Source of the DNA: Stomoxys calcitrans
Taxonomy: Eukaryota > Arthropoda > Insecta > Diptera > Muscidae
Length of the DNA stretch: 64,000 nt
Assembly: GCF_963082655.1 (NCBI RefSeq)
Contig: NC_081555.1
Coordinates: 93,264,914 to 93,328,913 of the forward strand
Direction: 5' to 3'
The notes under the pieces were generated by a model. The model ran no database searches. It had not been told where the DNA came from and saw nothing but the letters and a program-made list of their open reading frames with translations. Shown piece by piece: positions 11,300-21,755 of this stretch (position 1 is its first letter; each line of letters opens with the position of its first letter). The translations under genes and the position numbers were made by a program.

Positions 11300-11570
11300 C
11301 ATAGGACTACGAGCTCACTTATGTAAAATCGGTGCGGCAAGTGATAGCATGTGTAGGGCATGTGGGCAAGATGATGAGACTTTGGAGCATTTCCTTTGCC
11401 ATTGCCCAGCTTTCGCGCCCAAAAGATACCAGTACTTAGGTGGAGACACAATATCAGACATGAACCAACTTAGGGGAATGGTATTGATAACAATTAAGGA
11501 TTTTGTAAGTAGCACGGAATTCCTAACTTATAATTTTCCTTTTAGAGGTTATTTTATAGTTTTTTAGAGC
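11300..11570 (+). pseudogene. LINE ORF2 C-terminal zinc-binding segment
   Basis: The sequence encodes CRACGQDDETLEHFLCHC and then FAPKRYQYLGGDTISDMN, the Cys/His-rich tail that follows RNase H in many I/R1-like ORF2 proteins. It is out of frame with the RNase H part. Related remnants lie at 34735-34818 and 49390-49580. Confidence 0.75.
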
Positions 11571-11640
11571 GCACAACAAGCCGATTACTGGCTTAGGAGT
11601 ATGTAGCATGGGGCGGATTTATATCTGCACCCTCTTTTCA

Positions 11641-11655
11641 ACCTAACCTAACCTA
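11641..11655 (+). repeat. CCTAA-type LINE 3' tail
   Basis: The LINE ends in CAACCTAACCTAACC. Other LINE 3' ends in the window finish in the same pentamer (19676-19692, 49147-49159, and on the minus strand near 62799-62810). Confidence 0.8.
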
Positions 11656-11665
11656 TTGTCAACTG

Positions 11666-12690
11666 CTGTCTGTCAGTCCATTGACTAATCAAAAGCACTA
11701 AATGTAGGCTATGATGCACATGTTTTTTCTTTCCCAGAGGTTCCCACCTTTATTTCACAACCCTCATCAGAAACTTCCACCCTCATGCCCGCATATGGAA
11801 ACTGTTTCCATTCACACACACACACACACACACATGTATATATTACATATGCTTAGCCCCTTCTATAAATATTTCCCAAAGAGTTAAAGGATCCTAAACT
11901 TTAACACTTGCATTTGAAGTTTACGAGTTGAGTTCATTCGAGGATACATTTACGACGATATTTATCTTGGCATTTTCCACATAGAAGAAAATTTCCCACA
12001 CAGGTACACTTGAATGCGCCGTAAAGCAGTCAATGGTTAACATTTTTCGTTTTTGGCCAATACAATGGGGCCATCCATGGGATTCCTGTTGCCAACAAGC
12101 TACAGCCATGACCATCGAGACGTCGTAGAAGCCATAAATTCATGTTGCACTTGTAGTGTTGAAATTTTACGGGCCACTGGCCTTTAGTGGCTAAACTTTA
12201 AAATGTGAACATTGTATGAAATTCAGCAAAAGAATGCTCTGTTCCTAAGGCCATTATGCAGGGGGGAAAAGCGATGATGGCTTCCCTTTTTAAACATCTA
12301 CAAACCTGCTTTGAAAGTTAGTAGTTTTTTCCTTAGTTATGTGCAGTGGAGTCAAGACAGCGTCAGCAGTCAAATTTCTATGTTGTCTAGAAACTGTGGA
12401 ACAAATTGGGCGACTATTAAATTTTATAATCAACCGAATCGCAGGGTGGTTATATTTATATCTCCTACATTTGAGGTAAATATGGTGCTGATCGCTCTAT
12501 TTTGAAATTCGGAACGATAATACGATTGGTCTATATTTATGAAACTCCCTATATGGATCAATTAACTCATTCGATTTCTTGAGCTGACGAGAAGCTCAAA
12601 TCCTATCAGATTTGAATAAAAATCGGGTGAGTTTTATAAGCTACTCCAATGGGCTCACCGAATACATTTCACTATAACAACCTAGTAAAG
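11666..12690. other. Unique stretch with (CA)n
   Basis: There is no gene or known element. A dinucleotide CA tract of about 12 units lies at 11813-11834. The rest is AT-rich sequence with only short chance frames. Confidence 0.5.
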
Positions 12691-13250
12691 GGTGAGCTTT
12701 TAGGAACCGAACAAGGATGATAGAGAGATCAGTTTACATGGGAGTTATATCAGGTTATAGACCGATTCGGTCCGTACTCGGCACGTGAAATTGTGCACGT
12801 GGTAGAACACCACGTGCACAATTTTAGCCAAATCGGACAAAAATTGAGGCTTGTAAGGGCTAAGGAAGTCATATCGAGAGACCGATTTATATGGGAGCTA
12901 TATCGGGCTATAGACCGATTCGAACCGCACTTGGTATAGTTGTTGAAAGTCGTAACAGAACACTGCATGAAAAACTTGAGCCAAATCGGACAAAAATTGC
13001 GGCTTCCAGGGGCTCAAGAAGTCAAATTGAAGATCGGATAATATGGGGGCTATATACGGTTATTGTCCGATTTGGATCATACTAAACAAAGTTGTTGGAA
13101 GTCATAACAGAAAACCGCATGCTCAATTTCAACCAACTCGAACAAAAATTGCGGCTTCCAGGGGATCAAGAAATCAAATACGGAGCGCGGTTTATATGGG
13201 AGCTACATCTAAATCTTAACCGATATGACCCATATGCTATCCCTAAAGAC
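12691..13250 (+). mobile_element. Family A1 array fragment
   Basis: These plus-strand units have TTTATATGGGAGCTATATCRGG, GACCGATTCGR and AGCCAAATCGGACAAAAATTG blocks. Head and tail are both absent. The right side is cut by the LINE at 13255. Confidence 0.7.
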
Positions 13251-13306
13251 CTAAATCGATATTTGTCCTTCCCCCTTCCTTTTTTCTTATTTTCATTGAC
13301 GTTCTA

Positions 13307-13762
13307 TTGGGTCAGACTTCGAATCCAGTCTACTCATTTGCCGATGACAGTAGTCTGTGTCATTCATATTCATTCGACCATAGGCCCAGTCCTCAAGAAA
13401 TTGTGGACAGGAGGCGCATTATGGGTGAGACGCTCTCACAGGATTTGTTGGCCATTTCCGAGTGGGGTAGAATGAACAGAGTAGACTTTACGGCACAGAA
13501 GACGCAGTGCTGTTTCTTGTCTCACAAGCGATTCAGTGACCCACTTCAATCGTCGATATCTATCAACGGTATAGGTATTGAGCAGTCAGATGCTCTTGAT
13601 GTTCTGGGCATGAAGATACGAAGTGATGTCCGTTGGCCAAAACACCTATTCGAAGTGTCGAAAGAAGCATTCAAGTGTTTGGGCTTTCTTAAGCGGTGCA
13701 AGAAATATTTCACCTGTTCTGATATTCTCAATAATCTATACTACCTACATCAGGCCGAGAAT
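13307..13762 (+). pseudogene. LINE reverse transcriptase fragment with FADD
   Basis: The open frame covers the RT palm from its catalytic motif onward: FADDSS, then a helix-rich stretch, QCCFLSHKRF and the VLGMKI motif. The frame is opened to the right by MITE sequence (the final ENRLPKK residues come from the MITE), so the true LINE peptide ends at about 13760 and resumes at about 13999. Confidence 0.7.
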
Positions 13763-13763
13763 A

Positions 13764-13996
13764 GGTTGCCCAAAAAGTAATTGCGGATTTTTTAAAAGAA
13801 AGTAAATGCATTTTTAATAAAACTTAGAATGAACTTTAATCAAATATACTTTTTTATACTTTTTTTCTAAAGCAAGCTAAAAGTAACAGCTGATAACTGA
13901 CAGAAGAAAGAATGCAATTACAGAGTCACAAGCTGTGAAAAAATTTGTCAACGCCGACTATATGAAAAATCCGCAATTACTTTTTGGGCAACCCAA
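13764..13996. mobile_element. Mariner-type MITE
   Basis: This 233-bp element has near-perfect terminal inverted repeats of about 30 bp. The left is GGTTGCCCAAAAAGTAATTG and then CGGATTTTTT; the right is the reverse complement ending TTTTTGGGCAACCCAA. It is flanked by TA dinucleotides at 13762-13763 and 13997-13998, as expected for Tc1/mariner transposition. It has no coding capacity and splits the LINE ORF between coding blocks that are otherwise contiguous. Confidence 0.9.
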
Positions 13997-14424
13997 TATA
14001 TGGGCAGGAGCTCCAAAATCATCCTTGGAGCTACTTGATCGGGTTCAACGGAGAGCGATGGTGTTGATTGGTGACAGTAGAGTATCCAACTCTGACAACT
14101 CCCTGACCTTATTCGTCTTCATATCCCTGACGTTAGGATGTTCAGCAGGAATACAAGACTTGCCAGGAACTCCACCCATTTGTAATCGATTGGCCAGTCG
14201 ACCGGACCATGCATTACCGAGAAAACAAATTTTTCGCCCGAATCATTCGTATGTGGAATCGACTTCCGGCTAATGTCTTTCCCACCGTCATTGACGATCA
14301 GAAATTTAAGACTAATATCAATAAACACTACTCCCTCATCCCCTCCTCTAACCCTTAACTTTCCTAATTGCCAAAGCAATGCACTGCATATATAGGGGAC
14401 ATCCCCTGCGTGTTGGTTATGTGA

Positions 14425-14642
14425 AAAAAAGTATCTGTGCAAAATTTAAAGGGGCTAGCTTTACGCGTTCGACCTCTATCATGATTTCGACGAAGGACGG
14501 ACATGGCTAGGTCGACTCAGAACGTCGAGACGATCGAGATATTCGATCGATAATCTTTACAGGGTCTAAGACGAATATTTCGAGGTGTTCCTAACGGAAT
14601 GACTAGATTAGTGTACCCCCATCCTATGGTGGTGGGTATAAT
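14425..14642 (+). mobile_element. Family A tail fragment
   Basis: This plus-strand tail has GTATCTGTGCAAAATTT, GACGGACATGGCTAGGTCGA, a damaged AATATTCGATCG core and the closing ATGGTGGTGGGTATAATG. The microsatellite is reduced to one or two units. Confidence 0.7.
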
Positions 14643-14644
14643 GA

Positions 14645-15180
14645 GAGCTCCGCTAAGAAAGTTCATCGCACGTTTCTTCCATTGAGCGTGGAAGCTTTTT
14701 TTTGGCTCGATGGCTACGTAAATAAGCAGAATTGTCGATTTTGGAGTCAAGCAGAAGCATTGAAAGATCTACCAATGCACCCAGAAAAAGTCACAGTGTG
14801 GTGCGGTTTATAGGCTGGCGGCGTCATTGGACCGTACTTTTTCAAAGGTGGTGGGAATTGCAACGTAACTGTGAATGGCAACAAGACGGTGCCATATGCC
14901 ACACAGCTCGCGTAACAATGGACTTATTGAAGGGCGAGTTCAGTGAACATTTTATTTCACGTTCGGGATCGGTCAATTGGCTGCCGTGATCGTGCGATTT
15001 AATGCCTTTAGGCCATTTTTTGTGGGCCTATTTTAAAGCTCATGTCTAGACAGACAAGGTCGCTTCAATTGTCGCATTGGAAGACAACATTGAGTCCTAG
15101 ATTATCGTATTCTGGTTTAGGGGTTACTTCAGGTGTGGTAACTTGCCCATTAAATGGTCGGTAAATAAGTTGTGTTTGTG
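14645..15180 (+). pseudogene. Mariner-like transposase remnant
   Basis: Translations in shifting frames give WLDGYVNKQNCRFWS, MHPEKVTVWCGLWAGGVIG, QQDGAICHTARVTMDLL and FISRSGSVNWLP. These are familiar blocks of the DDE (DDE_3/Tc1-mariner) transposase core; QQDGA...CHTA is the second-Asp region. Sequence between VTVNG and WQQDGA is missing and several frameshifts occur. N-terminal DNA-binding domain and terminal repeats are not seen. Confidence 0.75.
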
Positions 15181-15184
15181 GGTG

Positions 15185-16270
15185 GGATGGACCCCAGGGT
15201 CTTTGTCCCGAAAATTAATATCAATTTCCCGAAAATCAATCAATTTCCATCCCAAATAGGTTTTATATAATAGAGAGGAATTTTCGGGTGGGGCGGTTCC
15301 CCAAACACATGGCTCTATATTGTCGTTATTGCTTTATGTATCCATTTTGCGGGTTTAGGCCCGCCCCCGCGGCTCGCGACCCCAACAATAGAAACCATAT
15401 TTTGTTGTTGGTGACTGCAAGAGTGCAAAAAAATTTTGAACGAATCACATTACCAATCTCCAAGATCAGGTATTTTTGAAAATTAAGGTAATGAGAAATG
15501 CTTTTCAGGGGAGACATTTCGACTCAAATATGAATATCAAATTCGTGCTCTACTCCCAAATCCCTTTAATTTGATCCCCATATTGCCATTGTCGGTAAAT
15601 ATGAACCTTATGGAGGGTGTTTGGGGCTGGGGCGGCCACCGGCACTTTGCCCTGAAAATAGATATCGACTTTGTACTTTACTAACAAATACCGATGATTT
15701 AAGCTTCATATTGCCATAGTTGGAAATGAGGTTCAGTTAGGAGGTGATTTAGAGTATACCCCCAAACACTTGGCTTGAAAATTGGATATCAAATTCGTTT
15801 TCTACTCTCAAATACCATTCATTTGAATCCTATCTTGCATAATGGGTCAATTAATCAATTCGAAGTATTTTTAGAAGGAAAAGTGCCACCTAGACTTGAA
15901 CGCAAATTTTAATGCCATATTCGTAATCTACTCCTAAATATCTTTCATTTGAATCCCATATGAACATGGCCGGCTGATATGGCCATTTGGGGGTATTTGG
16001 GGATGCGGCGACCACCACTTGGATCTAGTTTTTTATGCCATATTTGTAATCTACTGCCGAAAACTTTTCGTTTGAGTCCCATATTGACATGAACGTTGAA
16101 TATAACTGTTTAGAGGAATTTTGGGATTGGGCCGCTGGGTACTTGAACCCAAATTTTAATACGTTATTCGTTTTCTGGTCTCCAATACCTTTCATTTGAT
16201 GCACATATTGTGCCTATCAGTCCACTTTTGGTTTTGGTTGGCGTTTTTGGGGTAAGTGGTCCGCCACCAT
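15185..16270 (-). mobile_element. Family B array, minus orientation
   Basis: The units read in reverse (CTTTCATTTGAATCCCATAT, TACTCCCAAATACC). The element faces the plus-strand family B copy starting at 16277, so the two lie back to back. No coding sequence was seen. Confidence 0.7.
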
Positions 16271-16276
16271 TCTTCT

Positions 16277-18453
16277 TCTTATATATAAAAATCAATTTGT
16301 GTTTGTTTGTAGGTTTGTTTGTTTGTTTGTATGTTTGTGTGTTCCTAATAGACTCAGAAACCGCTGAACCGATTTTCTTTGAATTTCTTGAAATTTTCAC
16401 AGATGGTGCATAATGATCCCATGGTGAAAATAGGGTACCACATTTTTTGATATCTAAGGGGGGCCGACCCTCCCCCTTACCCTAATTTTCAGAACGCCAG
16501 ATCTCGGAGATGGGTGGTGCGATTTAAGCAAAATTTTGTGTGCTCTCATATAGCAACCTACAAACAAAAATTTGGTATCCAAATTTCGGATGGGATAACT
16601 AGGGGGGCGCCCCACCTCAAAATCTACCAAATATATGTATACACCACTCGCGACAATATGGGACTCAAATAAAAGGTATTTAGGATTAGAAAACGTATCT
16701 GATATCCAATTGTCGGACCATGTGCTAGGGGGACCACCCCAAGCCACACCTTAATCGGACACCCCTAAATCGGACATATTTGCCGACCTAGCTATATGGG
16801 ACTCAAATGAAAGGTATTTGCGAGTAGAATACGAATCTAATATCTAAATGTGGACCACGTTTCTGGGGGTCCACCCCTTCCCAAAAAAAAAACACCCCCC
16901 AAACTGGACTTATTTACCGATCATGATATTATGGGTCTTAAATAAAAAGTATTTGACTGTAGAATACGAATCTGATATCCACATATGGGACCAAGTGTTT
17001 GGGGGCCGCCTCTCACTAAAAACATCCCCCAAAGGGGACAAATTTACGACCATAGCAATATGGGGCTCAAATGAAAGGTCTTTGGGAGTAAAGCACAAAT
17101 TTGATATCAATATTCGGGAAAGTGTCTATGGGGCTACCTCACCCCCACAACACCCAAATAGTAAGTATTTTCTGACTATTGCAATATGAGGCTCAAATAA
17201 GAGGGTTTTTAAGGTGAAACCCGAATCCGATATATATTTTCAAGGCCAACTCACTGTGTGGCCGCCCATACCCCAAACCACCCTCCAAGCCGGTCATGTT
17301 TGCCGACTATGGAAATATGGGGCTCAAATTAAAGGTATGTGAGAGTAGACCACGTATCTAATATCAACATTAGGGGCCAACTGTCTAGCGGACGTCCCAC
17401 CACCATAACAATCCTCAAATAAGACGTATTTGCTCACCAAAACAATTTGTGTCTTAAAGAGAGTGGAACTAAATATTCATAGTTTTTAGGGCCAATACCC
17501 CAAACCGGACATATTTGCTGACTTTTGCAATAAGGAGTTTAAATGAGATTAGAAAACGAATTTGATATCCAATTTTGAGGGCAATGGCAATATGGGGTTC
17601 AAATAAATGATATATAGATATATGAGAATAGAGCACGTTGCTGATATATTTTCAGGGCTTAGAATTTGGGGGACCACCCCAATCCCCAAAACACCCCTAA
17701 ATCGGGCATATTTACCGACAATGTCAATGTGGAGCTTAAATGAAAGGTATTGGGGGGTAGAGCAAGAATTGATACCCATTTTCGGGACTAATTTTTTGGG
17801 GGTCTACCCCTTTCCCAAAATACCCTACAAGCAGCAATTTTTTACTTACCATCGCAATATGGGGCTCAAATGAAGGTATTTGGGAGTAGAATACGAATTT
17901 GATATCCAAATGTAGGACCATGTATTTATGGAATCACCCTTTTCCCAAAAAACCCCCAAAGGAAAAAAATTTTTCGATCATGCCAATATGTGGCTCAAAT
18001 GAAAGGTTTTTGAGATTAGAAAAGGAATTTGATAACCTATTTAGGGGCCATGTATTTGGGGGACGCCTCATCCTGTAAACCCATCTTAAGCCAATGGCAA
18101 TATGGGGTTTAAATAAATGATATTTGAGAGAAGAGCACGATGCTGATATTTTTCAGAGCCAAGTATCTGGGGGACCACCTCTCCCCTCAAAAAAAAACCA
18201 CTAAATCAGACATCATGGGAATATCGGTTTGAAATGAAGTATTTTAAGAACGGAGTACACCTTACATCCAAACTTAATTTCGAAGATCAATAAAGATCAT
18301 ATGGGATTCAGATATATTGTTAAACTGTTCGTCAAGATAGCGTGGTATTTCACAATAAAAAATCTTTAATTTTAGAAAATAAACATTCCAAGGAAATTTT
18401 TGTTCCATATAAAATAAAAGAAGGAGCAGCGGAGCGGGCCCGGGTCAGCTAGT
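16277..18453 (+). mobile_element. Near-complete family B (Helitron-like) element
   Basis: This is the best family B copy. The head at 16277 has TATATATAAAAATCAATTTG, a GTTT-rich tract, GAAACCGCTGAACCGATTTT and ACGCCAGATCTCGGAGATGG. A long array follows, with G-run/C-run pairs such as GTGTTTGGGGG ... CCCCCAAA. The tail is AT-rich and ends GGAGCGGGCCCGGGTCAG then CTAGT at 18449-18453. The CGGGCCCG palindrome (18435-18442) just before CTAG resembles a Helitron 3' end (hairpin then CTRR). It is non-coding, so non-autonomous. Confidence 0.75.
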
Positions 18454-18455
18454 TC

Positions 18456-18926
18456 CATATATAAAAATTATATAACCTACGTTTCCTTCCACGAAAACTT
18501 ACACAAACTGTGAACATTTACAAAAAATCGGTTCAGCCGTTTTTGATTCTACGGTACAAACAAGTCTCATATAGTCATGATGGGTCATATGCCCATATGG
18601 GGTGTTTTTGGAGGTAGGGTCACCCCCTACTCTTCTATCTGATTTTGTATGCCAGATTCGTAATCTACTTCTGAATACCTTTCATTTGAGCCCCATATAT
18701 ATATGAATTTCAATTTGTCTGCTTTTAAAAGTTTTGGGGCTAGTTTGACTTGCTGGCTACTTGGACCCAGTGTTTAGTACCACATTCGTATTCTACTTTT
18801 CAATACCTTTAATTTGATATCCATATTGTCCTTATCGGTCCACTTTTGATTTTGAGTAGTACTTTTGTGGTAAGGGGGAGGGTCCGCCCCCCCTTAGATA
18901 TCAAAAAACTATATAGCCTATGTTTC
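18456..18926 (-). mobile_element. Family B variant fragment
   Basis: This is a variant of family B also seen at 38040-39290, with ATAGCCTACGTTTCCTTCC, AAAATCGGTTCAGCCGTTTT and CTTTCATTTGAGCCCCATAT. It directly follows the CTAGT end of the plus-strand copy. Confidence 0.6.
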
Positions 18927-18927
18927 A

Positions 18928-19039
18928 TTTCAGACCTCCTTGGGCTTCTAGAGGCCACAATTCATATCGTATTTGTCCGAAATTTTGCACATATCGTTTT
19001 GTCTATGATTTCCAAAAACTGTGTTAAGAATAGTCTAAA
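18928..19039 (-). mobile_element. Family A1 unit, left of LINE insertion
   Basis: One minus-oriented A1 unit (GGGCTTCTAGAGGCCACAAT, GAAATTTTGCACATATCG) breaks off within ATAGTCTAAA, where a LINE begins. It resumes at 19693. Confidence 0.65.
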
Positions 19040-19692
19040 CTACTCTGTACATTCCAGAGATACTGGAATTTGTGGATATGCCTCTAGCGAAGTTTTCAAG
19101 ACCAAGCCCGATGGACAACGAATGATAGATGGTCACAAAGACGGGACAGTAAGTATTTCAAAACTATGTGGGCTAATCTAGATTTGAAGAGGTCTACTGC
19201 TTTGCTGTCATTGGCTAGAGCAGACGTCTCAGTCATTGTGTCTGTCATGACACGTCACTGTGTCCGTCATGACAGGTCATTGTGTCCGTCATGACAGGTC
19301 ATTGTGTCCGTCATGACAGATCATTGTGTCTGTCATGACAGGTCACTGTTTAATCGAAAATCATGCTGACAGACTAAAGGTTGCCAGCAACGACTTTTGC
19401 AGAAGCTGTGAGGACATTGAAGAACAAGACACTATGGAACACCTTTTGTATGTGTGTTCCGCACTAGCAGTCAGAAGGAGTTTCACTTTAGGTTCTCATT
19501 TCTTTGAGAACCTGTCTGATTTAGCAGATGTGATCATTTGCAAGTTATTGGGCTTTTCGATGCGATCTGGATGGTTCAAGGGTAAGATCTAGAAGGCATC
19601 TTCCTTCTTCTGTTCCTGTGGTATCACAATGGACGAAAACGTCTAAGTGAGCCTGATGGTAGACTGCCACTTAAACCTAACCTAACCTAACC
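19040..19692 (+). mobile_element. R1/I-like LINE 3' end in family A
   Basis: This is the 3' end of a LINE. A decayed segment is followed by an open frame at 19326-19592 encoding CRSCEDIEEQDTMEHLLYVC, the Cys/His segment after RNase H. The element ends AACCTAACCTAACCTAACC. The direct repeat ATAGTCTAAA at 19030-19039 and 19693-19702 is the likely target-site duplication within a family A unit. A 22-bp minisatellite expands inside the coding part. It differs in sequence from the LINE at 9697. Confidence 0.75.
19232..19341. repeat. 22-bp minisatellite, five copies
   Basis: There are five adjacent units of GTCATTGTGTCCGTCATGAC followed by AG, with one or two substitutions per unit. Each contains the perfect palindrome GTCATGAC. 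The unit equals the LINE's own sequence just downstream, so it arose by local tandem duplication. At 22 bp it shifts the reading frame with each added unit. Confidence 0.9.
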
Positions 19693-19957
19693 ATAGTCTA
19701 AATTAGTCCATGTCCTGATACAGCTGCCATATAAACCGATTTCCCAATTTGACTTTCTGAGCTTCTTGAGGACGCATTTATTACCGAATTTGCCTGAAAT
19801 TTTGGAGGTGATATTGTATGACAAGTACGGCCCATATCAGTCAATTACTTGATATAGCTCATATATATCTGGAAAAGTAATTCAAAGAATGACAAATACG
19901 ATTCATGGTGTAAGGTATACAAGATTCGGCCCTGCCGAACTTAGCACGCTTTCACTT
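19693..19957 (-). mobile_element. Family A1 element, head end
   Basis: This is the continuation of the minus-oriented family A copy after the LINE. It has ATACAGCTGCCATATAAACCG, CTTCTTGAGGACGCATTTAT, an eroded inverted repeat (ATGGTGTAAGGTATACAAG), the palindrome TTCGGCCCTGCCGAA and the terminal CTTAGCACGCTTTCACTTG. Confidence 0.75.
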
Positions 19958-20684
19958 GGGTCTCTTCGCTTTCCATTTCGCCTATTACCACTGTGCCTCA
20001 TGGACTATTCTTTTCCTTTGTTAACTTTTGAGTTCTTTTGCTCCAAATGTGTATTTCCCATTGGAGCGACCAAAGTTACTGCTACTGAAGTTGGTAGTTT
20101 CATTTAATTTTTGGGGTTTGTTTCTTTGTGGTTGCAAAAATGAAAATATCCGTTTTTAATTCCTATTATCCCGAAGTGTTGATGTGTGTGTGTGTGTGTG
20201 TGTATGAATGTGTTAGCAAATGAGTGACTATATACATGTGAGAGAGGAAAAATTCGTGTCCAGTCATCTGTGAAGTAAAGTTTTATTTTAAAGACATTCT
20301 CGTTTGTATTCCTTTATTCCTTCCTCTCATGTGTGTGTTTCCTTTTAAAGTGTGTCTGTTGCCCAAAGAGTTTGCATTCTTTCTTATATTGTATCGGTTG
20401 TGTTTTTTTTTTATCTGAGGAATTAAGCAACTGGAAGATTGCTTGAAGTTTGTGCAAAATTATTTAATCAGTTTAGATTTCGTTTACAATTCGATAAGCA
20501 ATTTTTTTGAGATAAATAAGAAAAGTGGCTGGATAAGTTGTGATTATGGGGAATGTAATGAATGCATGACAATGGAATGCAACTAAGGAATAAATCTCAA
20601 AACCCAAGAAAATGTAAGTTAGATGTCTTGAATTTCTTTCTTTTGAGTACATTATTGTGCCGCTCACTATATATGCCCACAGGG
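19958..20684. other. Unique stretch with (GT)n
   Basis: No gene was recognised. A GT tract of about 11 units lies at 20181-20202. The rest is T-rich DNA. Confidence 0.5.
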
Positions 20685-21334
20685 GGTTTTAAAGGATCTT
20701 ATTATATCCACCACCGTAGGATAGGGGGTATACTCATTCAGTCATTTCGTTTGCAACACATCAAAATATCAATATCCGACACTACAAAGTATATATGTTT
20801 TGGATCGTCGTAAAATTCTAATACGATTTAACGATGTCCGTGTGTCTGTCCGTCTATCCCTCTGTCTGTTCGTCTGTTGTAATCACTCTATAGGCTTCAA
20901 AAATTGATATATTGAGCTGAAATTTGGCACAGATACGTCTTTTTGATGCACGATGGTTAAGTTCTTGAACGGGCCAAATCGGACCGTATTTGGATATATC
21001 TGCTATATAGACCGATTTTCCGATAAAGGGTCTAATGCACATTCATTCATTCATTTTTCATTTTAATTTTTAATTTTATTTCTTAAGCCTCCAAACATCT
21101 GACCTAAGTATGGTTCAGATCGGACTATATTTAGATATAGCTGCCATATAGACCGATCTCCCGATAAAGGGTCTGAAGCCCATAAAAACTTAATTTTTCA
21201 TCCGATTTTTCTGAAATTTTAAACAGTGAATAGTTTTAGGCCTCCTGATATCTGATCTAAATATGGTTAAGATCGGACTATATTTAGATATAGCTGCTAT
21301 ATAGACCGATCTGCCGATAAAGGGTCTGACAACT
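20685..21334 (-). mobile_element. Family A2 element, minus
   Basis: The tail comes first (TATCCACCACCGTAGGATAG, AAGTATATATGTTTTGGATC, a short GTCY tract near 20838-20875). Array units follow with TAGCTGCCATATAGACCG and CCCGATAAAGGGTCTGAAG. The head is lost at the junction with family B at 21335. Confidence 0.7.
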
Positions 21335-21755
21335 AGCACTTGGTCCGACAATTGGATATCAGATACGTTTTCTTATCCTAAATGCCTTTCATTTGAGTCC
21401 CATATTGTGGTGATTGGTTTAAACATATGTTTGGTAGGTTTTAGGGTGGGGCAGCCCCCCTAGGTACCCCATCCGAAATTTGGATACCAAATTTTTACTT
21501 TTAGGGTACTATATGAGAGCACACATAATTTCGCTTAAATCGCACCACCCATCTCCGAGATCTGGCGTTTCTGAAAATTAGGGTAAGGGGGAGGGTCCAC
21601 CTCCCCTTCAGAAATCAAAAAATGTAGTACCCTTTTTTAACCACGGGGTCATTATGCACCATCTGTGAAAATTTCAAGAAAATCGGTTCAGCCGTTTCTG
21701 AGTCTATAAGGAACACACAAACATACAAACAAACAAACACAAATTGATTTTTAGA
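21335..21755 (-). mobile_element. Family B head fragment, minus
   Basis: This is the reverse of the family B head: CACTTGGTCCGACAATTGG, ACCACCCATCTCCGAGATC, AAAATCGGTTCAGCCGTTTC and an AAAC-rich tract ending AAATTGATTTTTAGATATAA. It abuts the 3' end of another family B copy at 21756. Confidence 0.75.

Larger units (their letters stand above)
9697..11665 (+). mobile_element. I/R1-like LINE, 5'-truncated
   Basis: This plus-strand LINE keeps the second half of ORF2: RT palm from GTPQGG (about 9890), thumb region, RNase H, a C-terminal zinc-binding segment (CRACGQDDETLEHFLCHC near 11350) and a 3' end closing in two or three CCTAA units at 11641-11655. RT, RNase H and C-terminal segments lie in different frames with stops, so it is inactive. 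A 98-bp insertion sits at 9753-9850. Confidence 0.85.
13255..14420 (+). mobile_element. LINE (RT C-terminal half), split by MITE
   Basis: This plus-strand, 5'-truncated LINE has an RT with SFADDSSLCHSY (catalytic FADD) and LDVLGMKIRSDVRWPKHL at 13307-13760, then a MITE. The ORF continues as IWAGAPKSSLELLDRVQRRAM at about 14000. After a frameshift it reads ARIIRMWNRLPANVFPTV (about 14240-14290). The 3' end is A-rich (GTGAAAAAAAG near 14420). It has no RNase H and probably belongs to the CR1/Jockey side of the LINEs; the exact clade is unsure. Confidence 0.75.
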
